Of a stretch of DNA of 64,000 nt, positions 48,013-61,000 are shown piece after piece; the stretch's first letter is position 1, and the number at the start of each line of letters is the position of its first letter. This DNA is from Heterobilharzia americana (taxonomy: Eukaryota > Platyhelminthes > Trematoda > Strigeidida > Schistosomatidae). Under the pieces are notes generated by a model that was not told the origin of the DNA, did not search any database, and saw only the letters and a program-made list of their open reading frames with translations. A program made the translations under genes and the position numbers. Location of the stretch: NCBI GenBank assembly GCA_944470555.2, contig OX104134.1, positions 10,581,248 to 10,645,247 on the forward strand, given 5' to 3'.

Positions 48013-51000
48013 CCTCCTATGAAGTGAAAGCTACCTCCGTATTCTGTACTGGTTGTTGTTTCCCTTCTTTCATTGATAATCATATTCTTCATCTGTGTAT
48101 ACTAACAAAAATAACATAAGATTGCCATTCTGTCCCACATTATTTTTTAAATGCATCTACCTCAAAGGTGTCCTACTTTGTCAATATACAATCCTTCTTT
48201 ACATCTGTAGAACCTGATATGAATTTATTGAAAGCATATTCTTTTTTCTGATCGTTTATATTTAGTGTGGCATCCCTTTATTTTCTATATCAATCCCTTT
48301 GCCATAACTGAAAGTCTTTTAACAGGTATAGTTAACATGGTTTGACGTGTAAAAAATAAGTAATAAGGAAAACAAGAATCGAAGGATGACACTTTAGGCG
48401 GCTCGTTAAACCTCAATGAACTCAACTGCAAACACGTGGTCAAGTTGCATTATAAACGTCAAGTCGTAGTTCTTTGAATAAGCATCAAGAACCCACTTCA
48501 GCTATTTTGAAAAAAGGCAGTATTTAACATCTTACAGCTTAGACGGGTCGAAAGATACAATGCACAGGCAAACTTTGATTGCATATAAAACTTCTCACAT
48601 CCATGCCTGTGAGGCTGTTTTCTTGAAAACAAGGTAAAATTATCCAAAATCACACATAAAATAGTACTACCTTGCTTTTTATCTTAATCTGCATTCTATT
48701 TGTCCCCTTGATTATTACATTAAAAGTGAAAGCATTCATCTTCAAAAGTGAAATAAAAAGTGATAAAACCATCCGGCCGAGTTTGAAATAAAAACTCAAT
48801 CTTTATATCATCAGTTTATAGCAAATGGAAAGACTGTGAACAGAGATAATATCGTAACACGAGAACAGCATCCAGAAAAACATAAGAAAAATAAGCAATA
48901 ACAATGGAATTGATGTTGGCGGAGCGAAATTCAGACATCAGAAAAACCTTGTAGGAAGATCACGTAAAAAGACGAACAATCATGCATTAAGAAACATAAG
49001 GAAATAAAAGAACCAATACGGCACTTATACCTCATTTTGTAGAATAAATCAACACATGCATAAAAGTTAAGTGATATTTGGGAGGTTTGTTAGTTTACTA
49101 ACTCAAAAGCTGGGGATATGTCCACACAGTATCCTAACTGTATTATGTAGTGTGTAAATAAACAGTCAACCAAACGTTTATAAGTGTGCTTAAAATGACG
49201 AATGGGAAGTTTGCCTATCGTTCTGGTATGCAAACGTCCATATTTGAAGCTACAGCAACTTCATGTAAGTACTGACAGGCGTAATTAAAGATTAAAGGTG
49301 TATGAACATGGAAAATATTTGGTGTTTTCTGCGGTTTATTGCTGAATAGTGGATATTCATTATCAAGCTTGAAGATATCATCAAAACTTAATTCTGAAAA
49401 ATTGTGAGACTAAACCATATTGCCTAAATTTTCATGTGGTGGCACTCAGTGATATAGTCAGAAGCGCATCACACAGGTCTGAATGGCTAAAGCGACGTTT
49501 CCTTACAGCCCCAGAAATTACGTGCTAATGGTGTGAAAAACATAGGTACGTGGATACCCACTGACTGAATCCCAACTTATGGTAACAAAAGATAATCCCA
49601 AATTGACACAAGAAACATGTATAAAAAATTATGTATAATACTGAATTTTCAGTAAGGATATAACAGAATAAAAATCACCTTCCTACCAACAGAAAATATG
49701 TGTGGTTAAATAAATCCTTCAAAACTTAAACTCACTCCAATTAATTCTACATGAAAAAGATATATGTTCATACGTTCTATATAACTCATATTCACCTATT
49801 ATCTACAGATGAACAGACAGTTTATCATAAATCTCAACTGATTTTCATCACAGTAACTTCAAGATTTCGCAGCACATTACAACAGAATGTAGACAAAAAT
49901 AAAGCCTTAAAACAGATTCATCAAACAAACTTAATGTAAAATAATTTCGAAGCGGAAATGATTCAGTCTCTCAATGTAGACATGCGATGAGTACTTCAAT
50001 TTGTCGACAACCCCAGTAGCAATATATTCATCCAAAATGACTTGCTGGACTCTGAAACAAAAGACACAATTTCCCAAAATTAGCATAGAGGTAAACTCAC
50101 TCACTGGTCAACATAATCTTGGACTAGTTAATAGAATGTTGTCAAGGAGAAGATGTGTAGTCGTGCTTAGACAACTTTACTAGACTGTACACATGTGCAT
50201 ATTCAGAGGGTCACCTAGGCGATGATCTACGTAATGATCTGTTGTATAACTGACTGTGAAGATCAATTTCACGATCTCAGTGTATCTATCACCTGTGGGA
50301 GACTACAGTCTCCATGATCCATTTCGAAACACATTCCACAAATAATTTCAACAGCTAGACGAATACTCTGCTTTTCACTGCACTACCGTCATGTGAAGAA
50401 GGCACTTGTTATGACTGAAGTCAAAAACATTTGAAGTCACACTCACCCCCTAAACAGAACGAATTCTCTTTCAGAGTAGAACCTTGATCGATATACTTGT
50501 TTGTGACCAAAAAGTAATTACTTGATGCAAACCACGAAATAGATTAAAACCTTATTATTCCACTTAGGCACGGTATGTCTGACACTAACCAACTCGTACT
50601 TAATCCACATACACCAGCAGTCGGAGTTTGAAATGCAGACTTCACACATTGTTCTGTTCATTTCAGGACTACTTACCAGGGTTTACACTAGTATGAACAC
50701 ACTGAACACTTCAAAACTTTATTGTTCTTATCACCAAAGTTGAGAAGAAACAAAACTAGAAAATGACCTTGAATTTTCGACAGTAGCACAAGTTTTTCTT
50801 GGCAATCTTTCGTCAGCTCACAAACGTAGATGAGTGCACTATTCAGGAGTTGAGGTAGTGCAGTTCGTTAGGTTTGAGTGTCCATCAAACTAATCCATCT
50901 GCATCACGCATATGATCAAGTTGTTGTGTCAGATGAGTGTTGACTGACTAACAACACAAAGTGTTTTCTTTACCATAAACTGCATGTGATCTCATAACTT

Positions 51001-54000
51001 TTCCTCCAACGGAGACCCTCGTTACACATAAATAACTGTGATGAGACTGGTATCACATCTGCTTGACAACTTCAGTGTATACGTGTTTGATAGCACAACT
51101 ATGTTACTGTTACCTGATTCAAGTGTATGGTTTGTGAAGTCTTGAAAACTGTATGCTGCATTTATTGCAAAGCAGTCACTGAACTTACTAGTAAGTCCAT
51201 ATACGAATTATAAATTCATCATACTTTAGTCAGTTGCACACGTATCTGTGAACTCCAATTGTGAAATATGAATCAGTAGTATTCAACGTGATTGCCATTC
51301 TGATGAACATGACTATCCATGGTAATCCTTCGGATTTCATTTCGAGAATGTTGTCCATCCTCAAGTCCTTCCTCACAAAATGAAAAGCTGCAATCCGGTT
51401 CTGAAGGACAGTGATTATTTAGCCTCATTAAATTTTCAAATTATATATTTTCATTAAATTTACATCTGACGTACACACACGTACACCATTTAACGACAAC
51501 TTTACATAATCCGACAAGGTGACAAGTCTATGATACGATTCTAGTTGATTTTTTATTGTCATATTCTACGGATGTGACCTCGTTATTTTGATGTTTCTAG
51601 ACTGAAGGATTATCATCAGCTTTTAACTAAAGTAACCACTTGAATTTTTCAAACGCAAAATCGGTTCAAATTTGCAATAAGAAACAGGAATGCTCGGAAT
51701 ATTTTTACGATAAAGTTTTTCCGTTTTCTTGTGTTACTCTGTAAGCTGTTTGCATGAAAACGATTCAAATTAGATTGACCGAATATCTAAATTTTGTATA
51801 ATATTCGTGATCATAGTACTAAATGCACACATCCTACTGTCCTTTTTGTATTGAAAAAGTCACCCACAATCAAAAATATGGCACCGTATTAACATGTTAG
51901 CAGCAAACACATTTCACCTTCCAAATCGTTGATTTTGTATGGTAAAGTAGAGCAGATGGATACGGAGATATTTACGAAAACTAAATGCAATGGCGAAGGA
52001 AATAATTAGTCCCTAAATTAATCAACAACATCTGATACTTGGGATGAATGGATCCTTTTCTTAAACAACTTTCTGGTGTGCTTCTTTAGGTTGGGAATGT
52101 TCAAGATACATTGCTCATTTGAGTTTCACCATAACCATTGTCCGGAAGATAAAAGAAGACTGTTTATGAGGGATTATTTTCACTACAGAGACAAAACCTT
52201 TTAACTAAAAGATATCACTTGCAAATGGCCAATTTTTTAAACCGGGAACTCCAGCTATGGTCGGAAGACGTATTTATTTGCACTAGATAAATGTAACCGC
52301 TTTCAAACTGTGTTCTTGAATGGACGAATTTTCGTCATAAACATTAACTTGGTACTAAACTTTATCATCGAGGAAGGGTCAACACAATCACAAACGATGT
52401 ATTTTGCATGTTTCGTTTGATGGCAAAGTATGGTACAATTGTTAGGTTGAAATGTGTATCGAGTGAGCTAATTTCATAGCTTCACCATGTGGTTATTGTT
52501 TGCCACTAGTCTAACTTTTCATCACGTTTCTTCGGAGTAAGTTGATGACCATAGGGTAACAAGTACGCCAACAATGGTCGTGATACAAATAATCTTGTAA
52601 CATTGGTATTAGATTGTGCAAGACTTTTACTATGTTTTCACACAACAAAACAGCTCCGGCAAGCTATATATAATTCTTAATAATGCTATTTTCAAGTTAT
52701 ATTTAAACTAGTTAACTCACTTAGAAGCAGTTTTTGGATGTGGAAATTTCCTTTAGAGCCAGTTAAACAGAACACCTCAGTTTACGAAATTCTTGTGGTA
52801 ACTGTCCACTCAGTCAGTCAGGATTGACTAAGCTGCTCCAGAAAAAATCCCAAACAAACTAAGATGGTCAAATCCAAGTAACATAAGAATTTATAATAAA
52901 ATCTTGTCTATGCTACGTATTGAATCGCTTACAAGCACACACAAAGATAAGAGAAGGTGACATTCCTAACTTGGGGAAAAGAGAGAGATTGACAACTAAG
53001 GAGTCGTAAACTAGTATGAATAAGCTGTCATTTGCGCACAGATTACAGTGATTCTATACATTTGAAACACTGATGAAAAATACTGCAAAACTGAGTTTTT
53101 ACTCAACAAACCACTGTCAAACACAAATCATGAAAGTAACTGGATATCTGTTCCAAATGTGTGAAACTACTGTTGAACTTATCACAAAGAAGGGATTAGA
53201 ACCAGAATTTTACAAGCCATTTCTCAACGCAAAATAAATTACACACGAAATTTCTCCACTTTATAATATTTTTTCATGGTATGATGTACCTGGTAAATAA
53301 GTTATAACGGGGTTACAGTGTTTCACAGTACCGACAATTTATTCTTTGATTTAAAGTGTACCTCTTCTTATTGACGAAATATATCACAAAACGTGTAGGT
53401 GAATCAAATTTTCTGAAAGTAAAAATACTGATATTTGGGTCTATTTCAGTATGTTGACACCTAGAAAAGCTCGTTAGGCGTGATCAAAATTAGCAGTTGG
53501 AATTTGGAAGGTAACACAGTTAACCCGTCTATCATACCGTATGTAACGGTGAGACAAATTTCTTACAATCACCAACATCTGAGTTAACCTATACGAAGCT
53601 GATATCATCTGATTGCCTAAGTTAACTAGTATTTAAATCAATCATGTAGTAAAGTATTTAGTTTAGCACTGGTACCATTTAAGTGACCATCTATGAGCAA
53701 AACTCTAACTTCCTGAGAAGGTGATCATAGTAGAATAAGCGAATTTACATTTGGTTTATTAACAGGAAATCAGCTGATTTTAAAGTGGTTGTCGATACCG
53801 ACTAAAGTTATCTATAGAGGCACCAAAAATGAAGAAATATTGCATAGATATTTCATCTACAGATTCCAGTAACTTCGGCTACTAAAAATTGTGGACATTT
53901 CAATCTAGTGTTACTGTTGAAGTTGATGAAAGAACTATAGAGCATTTTTGTTTTCCAAAATACGCTTTCCAATACTAATATTCTTCTCCGGTTTATTGCA

Positions 54001-55078
54001 GCTTAGAGCTGAATTAGGCTGTTTTCTTAGTTCCTGACTTGTTCATCGTTTCAAAAAGATGCTCCAGTAAGATGATTTCAATTTAACTCACAGAAAGCAC
54101 TACATAAGTGTTCCTTCAAACTATAACAGTCTATATACCTACACTGACTATATAGTGTTACTGTTGAACTCAAAAATATGACGCCTTTGATAACAGTATC
54201 ACTTAATGATAGACTGTAAAAAGCTGTTTTATGGAGTAACTTAATTAAATAGATGTGCCACATGGTGATTTGCAAAATATTTATCAAGGTATCTGAAAAT
54301 GACCGTTATATTTTGAATAGATAAGAAAGTAATCATTTTGTCGAATCTTATCCCAAAGCGTTTCGCGAACACAAGTGTCTATTAGGACTACCCCTTACAT
54401 AGTAATAATAGTATGTACAAGTTGAAATACAAATTTTTATGTATTTCGTTAGTAGCCTCTGGTGCCAACTCCTTTGAAATTGGTTTCCTCATCTTCGTAA
54501 AACAGTTGCACAGGAATAAGAAGCAAGATACAGTATTAAGAACGGTACTCTACGCATTAGGTACAAGTATGTGTCAAATATTGGGGCCTTAGAAAGTATT
54601 TATACGCTAGTTGCAAAAATTCTACACATGTACAACTGATCGTCACCATAAAACCTTCTAAGAAATAGATCAATGAATACGATAAACATAATTTAAATTA
54701 GTAATTTACTTCGCTCATGAAATTAGAAATAAAGTACTCACCGTAGATATATGTATAAGTGAATATATTTTTTATGTGAAATTTAACAAATTTCACCAAA
54801 TCACTAAATAACTGTTCGTGTCCGTACAACACAAATCACTGAGGTTTGGAGCAACAACAACATACTTTTAGTTAATTTGCTAGCTATTTGCCTTCACCAA
54901 TCTGATATTTAGTACCGTAGTGTTGATAAATTTGCAGTCATGTTTTTTTCTGTAGGTAAGCAGTTTTGTAAGAAGAAAGGAAGAAAACAATCACGTAGGA
55001 GAACGATTTGTATCTTTGACTAACTCATTTTCTTATCTGTATTTTCGTGCTGGCCTACGCATACAAAGTGTAACGCTC
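48013..55078. other. Long AT-rich stretch without recognisable gene
   Basis: Scattered short frames (49,751-49,939 and 50,001-50,183 plus; 54,078-54,287 minus) show no recognised domain or gene-like context. No repeat family was recognised. Introns of a gene lying outside the window are possible. Confidence 0.45.
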
Positions 55079-55797
55079 TTACATCTGTAGATGTCTTGGG
55101 CGTCTACGATTCTCGCATACTTTCTGAGCAGCAGACTTTGTGTTCAACTTCTTCAAGTGACGAAGGAGGGTGTAAGTCAGGTTTACTTTATCTTGGATTT
55201 TACGCGGTCCAAAGCCTTGCGAAATACGCGTCTTCTTAAACCTCTTCTGTCCTTTTGTCAATCATTGCTTGTCAGGCTAATTTAGGAAGGTGAATTACGA
55301 ATTTATCAATTCTCTCATCTAGTTTCTGATCGCATTCATTCAGGCGCTTAGATACCTCACCAGGTGGTAACATCGACGTAATCCTTCGTGACAACTCGCT
55401 GACTGGTTAACTGAAAGACGAATTCTCATAATCTATTCCAATCAGTTTTGCCTCCTGCAACTTGACCACACAACGGACCACGAATGAGTTAGGGAAGGAC
55501 ACTTTCATAATTGTGACTTATGAAAAAATCTTTCGGCCACATTTCGATATCCTTATCAGCTTCTAATTTTTGGGGTACTGAGTGGCTGTACGAAGGTGTC
55601 TGATTTATTTGTAGGACTCTGGAAAACATGGTGGCGAGGTGACTAATGTCTACGTTTGGTGGATTTTTCTTTATAATAGTCTCATTCTCTTGCACAGCTG
55701 GTGTGCCCACATTCTCATGATAACGTTTAGCACCGGACAAGATAGCTATTAATTTATGCAGTCTGTGCTGTGCAGTCTCGCAGAGAGAAAACCGCAT
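55079..55797 (-). pseudogene. Unidentified decayed coding region
   Basis: A 102-residue ATG-started frame (55,489-55,797) begins MRFSLCETAQHRLHKLIAIL and ends at a stop. Immediately beyond the stop, shifting frames remain protein-like: LIGIDYENSSF, then a charged helical segment LNECDQKLDERIDKFVIHL (near 55,285-55,345). A basic 60-residue frame (55,079-55,261) with LLRHLKKLNTKSAAQ follows. The sequence is GC-richer than its surroundings. It reads like one protein of at least 230 residues broken by stops or frameshifts: a processed pseudogene, a retroelement gag-like region or exons with short introns. I do not recognise the family. Confidence 0.35.
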
Positions 55798-56240
55798 GCT
55801 GGAAATCAGTCATACAAGTGCTCGTGCTTGTAACAATCATCGCTTGACTCATAAATCTACACATTTTTAACCGGTCGTATCACACGAGAAGAGTGTTGCA
55901 TCAGCTTCTGATTAAATGATCATTTCCACTATCTCCCCAGTTTAAACGCAAACACATAAACCTCGACCTGAAAGAAGGAAGGCAATTAGTTTAAATTTCA
56001 GGACAATTGCTTTGTTCTTTACACTGATCTTCCTTACAAAGCTACACAAAATAGATCAGAATATCTGCTTCTATGCTGACTAGTCGACGACCCAGATCTC
56101 GAAAAAGTGGTTAAAACTCCAATATATTGATCGCCTTTTTACCTGTCACTACCTTGAATTTTTCAAGTGGCAGCTCAAAGTCGTTTGTACCACTTGAAAT
56201 GTAAAAGGTTCATTGTCTTGCTAGATGAACTGGAGATCAG
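55798..56240. other. No recognisable feature
   Basis: No gene or repeat recognised. Confidence 0.45.
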
Positions 56241-56501
56241 TTGAAGCCCACGGCTTGTGGTCAGGAAAAATACTGTCACATCAACCCTACTATTTTGTCT
56301 TCAGAGTGGCAGGAGCTTACTCTTGCACAGATTCGTCTGCACGATATGCAATGCATCCGGGTGCGGATTAACGCAGATGTGACAAACAATTGGGTGTTCA
56401 CGATATTTGCCCAACTTGATAAACTTATAATTCATGTAACTAATAAAAAAGCAATGGAAATAAATTTCTTGGACTTTTTGGACATGTATAGTAACCGATA
56501 G
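56241..56501 (+). CDS. Unidentified ORF or possible exon
   Basis: The frame is open for 86 codons with protein-like composition (WQELTLAQIRLHDMQCIRVR, then NNWVFTIFAQLDK). A pyrimidine-rich TATTTTGTCTTCAG at about 56,291-56,304 is a good 3' splice-site match inside the frame, so an internal exon from 56,305 is one reading. No family is recognised and no downstream donor is compelling. Confidence 0.22.
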   Translation: MKPTACGQEKYCHINPTILSSEWQELTLAQIRLHDMQCIRVRINADVTNNWVFTIFAQLDKLIIHVTNKKAMEINFLDFLDMYSNR

Positions 56502-58496
56502 CAGACAACTGAAAGACTTATTACTTCGTTCAACATGTTTGCTTGCAGTTGCGAACTACTAGTGATGTGCTGTTTTCTCAAATACTTCATTCTCTGAGTC
56601 CTGAAGGCCATACAGATTCGGAACACTGATGATTCTTTCAGAATCCTAATCTTAGGCTACTTTTGCTACCAATAACCAGACTTCATCATGTTTGTTTTTT
56701 GAAAAAGTTTTAATCTCTTTATCATCCGAGGAATTGTCCTGGTGCAAACTTGACAGACGTAGGGGCCAATCACCAATTATTCGAACTTGTTATGTACCCA
56801 CGAATACGAGACCAATAGCGTAGTCGGTTGGAATAGTATATTTACGAGGTCGTTCCAAAGTACCAATGCGTTCCAACTAACTGGCTAGAGGGTCAATTAC
56901 TAGCAGTGTAACGTAACACGACAGCGTTCCAAATGGCGAGGATGCTTAACCGGGTGCCTTCAGTTTATCGAGTCCAGTTAAACTATGAAGGTCAGCATCA
57001 ATGTTGAATCTCGTCGAACCCTAGGCAGTGGATTCTGGAGAAGTGTGGGACGCTACATCACCTTCTTTGGTTACAGAGTCCATAAACTATTTATTGATTA
57101 GTGTCCCACGTGATTCTCATCTCAGCATAAATTTACCTTGATCTGGTATCAACATTAATTGATAGTATGGTTTTCTGTGACCCAAGTTGATGATATATGG
57201 AGCAAAAGGTCTTTGAATCAGTGAGAACAGTCAGCTCGTAAGAGATGAAACTCTTTTGACCCCAGCTTTTCTGCAGCATATCGGTAGACAGGTATTGAAA
57301 CAGAAGTGAGCGTTTCGTATGATATTGACACCTTGTTCAACAAGCTCATCTGAAAAGAAGCGAACTGACTTCCATCAATACTGGGTGTACAGGTTCACAG
57401 TGTAATTGTGAACACGTTTTGATCTGTATGAGCAGTTCATACTAAGCTCCTCTAGTCAAGACTCAACTGTTGGAAAGTGACAAAATGCCAGCTGTTTCCT
57501 CGCGTTTATGTTGTATTATACCTGGTAAGATTTTTTCCTTTAGCTTCAACTTAAATCCATGGAGTGTCATTACCATAATTGAGCTAGCATCGTTCCCTAT
57601 GAACCCTAAGTAGAAATAATACGGCAGTACATTCGTCGTGGGTATGGTATGGCTAAGCAAGCTCCACACGGCTATGAAAATTACGTGTTCTCTCAAAAAG
57701 GTTATTCAGTGGTATAAGTCAAGAAGTCAAGGAATTTTTAGCCATAAACGCAATTACATTCATGTTTTCGCTTGACTACGCATTAAAGAATAAACGAAAC
57801 CTCGACTACTTTTTGAAACAGGCTGAGAACAAGTCTCTACGTCTGCATTCCCATCAAGAAACATAGGAACATTTCAGCATTCGACGTCCGGCGGCAAATT
57901 CTTTTGGGTTTTAGTAAAACAAATCACTTATGAGTGTAGCGGTGTGTACCGCTGTCTTTAAAAACAAGTCCATTATTTCTAGAGAAATCCACTGAAAATA
58001 AGTACTTTCTTATGGAGACTGTATAATATCAATTACTGGCGTTTCCCACTTGCCGCGTGTTGCAGACCGACTTAGGCATTTACACCAGCAACGGAAAAGT
58101 GCAATAAACGATGGAGGACATGTTAGAGGAATCAGGTTGGTTGGCTATGTAGTGCAGGAAACTAAACGATTTTGTAAATCCTGAAGTCCACTGTCAAGTG
58201 GGCAACAGCTTTCTGAAAAATAATTTTAGAAGATATCAGCAAAATTTAGATAAAGAAAGTATCAGTCTTACCTACATAGAGTCTGAAGACATTTCATGGA
58301 AAGCTTACTGTAGATGTGATGGTAACTAACGGGATTTCTAATTGAAAGAGCTATTGTTCTGATTAGTTCATCTATTCCGAAGTAAGAAAAATATATTTAT
58401 TGTATTTAAATGTCAATTTAGTGACTGGAGTTTTGGTGTTCAGTATATCGCATGATGCTTGTCTCCATTTTTTATGTTGCTTCTCACTCTTATCTT
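56502..58496. other. Stretch without recognisable gene up to the assembly gap
   Basis: The segment 56,780-57,060 is GC-richer, with repeated GTTCCAA words, and may be an unrecognised repeat or LTR. A minus-strand 77-codon frame (57,463-57,696) opens with TTG and has a donor-like CAG|GTATAA inside. No domain was recognised. Confidence 0.4.
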
Positions 58497-58996
58497 NNNN
58501 NNNNNNNNNNNNNNNNNNNNNNNNNNNNNNNNNNNNNNNNNNNNNNNNNNNNNNNNNNNNNNNNNNNNNNNNNNNNNNNNNNNNNNNNNNNNNNNNNNNN
58601 NNNNNNNNNNNNNNNNNNNNNNNNNNNNNNNNNNNNNNNNNNNNNNNNNNNNNNNNNNNNNNNNNNNNNNNNNNNNNNNNNNNNNNNNNNNNNNNNNNNN
58701 NNNNNNNNNNNNNNNNNNNNNNNNNNNNNNNNNNNNNNNNNNNNNNNNNNNNNNNNNNNNNNNNNNNNNNNNNNNNNNNNNNNNNNNNNNNNNNNNNNNN
58801 NNNNNNNNNNNNNNNNNNNNNNNNNNNNNNNNNNNNNNNNNNNNNNNNNNNNNNNNNNNNNNNNNNNNNNNNNNNNNNNNNNNNNNNNNNNNNNNNNNNN
58901 NNNNNNNNNNNNNNNNNNNNNNNNNNNNNNNNNNNNNNNNNNNNNNNNNNNNNNNNNNNNNNNNNNNNNNNNNNNNNNNNNNNNNNNNNNNNNNNN
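58497..58996. other. Assembly gap, 500 N
   Basis: Exactly 500 N characters, so probably a placeholder of unknown true length. Long translated frames across it are artefacts of N. Confidence 0.99.
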
Positions 58997-59430
58997 TGTC
59001 CTCACGTCCACAAGGTTTTTCCCACCGGTCACTTCTTATTGGAAATTCAGGAGTCATCTCTCGAAGGTTTCCAATGTTCCTCCAAATGATGTCAGTCCAT
59101 GATGAATACCAACTTGAAATCAATAAATCCTCTAAATTGAACTCTCTACCAGTTATCATAGGACTGAGTGGGTTCGAGGGGACAGTCTCGGTTAAGATCA
59201 CATACTTTCCCGGTATTCATTCCACAGAGAGAAGGTAAATTAGGTTGGAAGAAGTCTCTGGGTGGTCAGATCAAGATGTGGCAGTAGTCTTGGTCATGTG
59301 GGGAGACATAGGCTACTTAGCTGGGTCCCCCGAGACGATAAGAATCAGTTGATGTGAACTCTTGTTGATAAGGCTGAAAACCAGCCACACTGGAGTAGAT
59401 GCATTCACTCTTTGACAACTTATAAAACTT
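58997..59430 (+). pseudogene. 3' end of a second RTE LINE family
   Basis: The plus strand encodes GWKKSLGGQIKMWQ (about 59,246-59,287). After a frameshift it continues LGHVGRHRLLSW, PRDDKNQLM, then a stop, then TLVDKAENQPHWSRCIHSL (to about 59,418). This is the conserved C-terminal zone of the RTE family also found, on the minus strand, at 62,680-64,000 (RGGQTKTWHQ there). The upstream part is lost in or before the N gap. Confidence 0.7.
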
Positions 59431-59539
59431 GAATATTCACAACAACCTTTATCTTCAAATTGTTTGTTTTTTCGTACAACTTTGATATCACTCTTTTTCT
59501 ATCCACCTGTTTTTTGTGTACTACTGTGAAGTGTGACAA

Positions 59540-59655
59540 CTTGAGCGAAGAAGTATGTTCCTTTTCAATTAGGTCTTCGTCTTTGGCTGGTTCTACATTC
59601 AGATCTAGATTTACGATTCAATCAAAATACCAATCAAGTGGTAGGGGGTTGGTGG
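59540..59655 (+). repeat. Second copy of the dispersed repeat at 13,915-14,020
   Basis: Carries GAGCGAAGAAGTATGTTCC, TTAGGTCTTCGT and ATACCAATCAAGTGGTAGGG in the same order as the first copy. A PLE relic again lies downstream. Confidence 0.6.
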
Positions 59656-60000
59656 ATAATAATTATCGATTTTAATTCGTGATAAGTTTGAGAAATTAAG
59701 ATGCAAATAATCAATAGAGCAATTAAAAATGGTAATTATAATAATATGAAGCAGGTTATTTTGGGTTAATGGCGTAGTAAATTTCCAAACGGGAATATTC
59801 GATGTACTGAAATCCTTCAGTCAGTGAAGAATCAAATCAATACTTACAGCACGCCTGACTCATTCGACTTCGTTAACTGTATAAGAGATATCAACGTGTA
59901 TGGAAAGTGTTATCACTGGACGTTAAGTTACTGTTCAAAAATGTACTTTTGACAGAAACAATCTGCTAATACAATGCTCCTTTAGTATACAATTCAGATT

Positions 60001-61000
60001 TAATAATGAACGTTATCGGCAAGCGGATAGTGTAGCAGTGGGTTCACAATTGGGTCTTCTCTTCGCTGATCCCTTCATGGACAGTCTGGAGAAGAGTAAA
60101 TTACGTCCACTGACCAACCACTTCCATCCAAAGAGATCCATGGGAGGCACCTTTATCATCTATCAGAAGAACAGTAACTTTGAAGATAGACTACGAAAGT
60201 TTAACGAATGCCACAAGTCAACTAAATTTACCATGGGAACTGAAATGAACTTGGGATTCCACTTCCCGGACGTTCTGTTGAGAAAAGGCATGATGATTCA
60301 CTGGGGAGATCAATTTACAGGAAGCAAACCTATAATGGACAATATACTAATTTTTAAAGTTGGGTTCTACTAGACAAGGGAAGAATTCAATTCCTTTACT
60401 ATGGCCAAGATCTAGAGTTGTATGGACGATACGGTAAATGAGGAGCTGGAAGTACTTGGAAAATTGTTCATCGAAAATAGTTATCCTTCGAAATTTTCTG
60501 AGGAAAGTGAAGCTTAAGCATTTCAAGCAGGAATCCCTAAGGTTCAACAGAAGACACTCCTTACGAATATTGAACTCAAAGGAGATAGATTAGCAGAGAT
60601 ACTCAAAAATAGGGCGTGGACCTCGGATTGTTTCCTCCAATTAATAACTGATTCGAGGGTGTTCAGAAGATAAACTACTGCTTTGGGCTACCTCTAAGCG
60701 CTTACGAATTCACGTGTTCTTGTGGAGCTTGTTACACAGGCTGCATAAAGTATGTTCTATCCAAACAATATCCTGCATGATTGTCTAAAAGAGAGTGTAG
60801 AGAGACTAACAGCTAGATTCTAGAGCATCTAATAAACTCTGATCACTTCGCTCCACAAGAATTTTCATTCAACATCATTTACAAAATCAAAGTAAACATT
60901 TTGGACTTGCCACCTGAATAGGGCAGAAGCTTGCGCAATTCAGAAGTTTAAGTGTGATTTTTGCTTTCCAGAGATACCTCCAGTCCCCAGTTTTACCTTG
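60001..61000 (+). pseudogene. Penelope-like element, RT palm through GIY-YIG end, decayed
   Basis: From about 60,002 the frame reads FNNERYRQADSVAVGSQLGL, then FADPFMDSLEKSKLRPL. At the catalytic position it reads RSMGGTFIIYQK (60,134-60,169), where PLEs have YVDDTF. ECHKSTKFTM and FHFPDVLLRKG follow. Beyond a stop at 60,371 the linker continues (VNEELEVLGKLFIEN, GIPKVQQKTLL, GDRLAEILKNR). The endonuclease core is TCSCGACYTGC (about 60,712-60,744), and the end is LQSPVLPW near 60,977-61,000. The domain order is complete from palm to C-terminus, but both catalytic aspartates are glycine and several stops and frameshifts are present. Confidence 0.8.

Noticed and set aside
56780..57060. Possible solo LTR
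   Set aside because: TGTTATGTACC and repeated GTTCCAA words looked LTR-like, but I could find no second copy, matching ends or target duplication in the window.
57463..57696. 77-codon minus-strand ORF
   Set aside because: Starts with TTG, no recognised domain; the donor-like site inside is not enough to call an exon.
58400..59238. Open frames of 180-259 codons across the N run
   Set aside because: They are produced by 500 undetermined bases; only short real sequence lies at either side.
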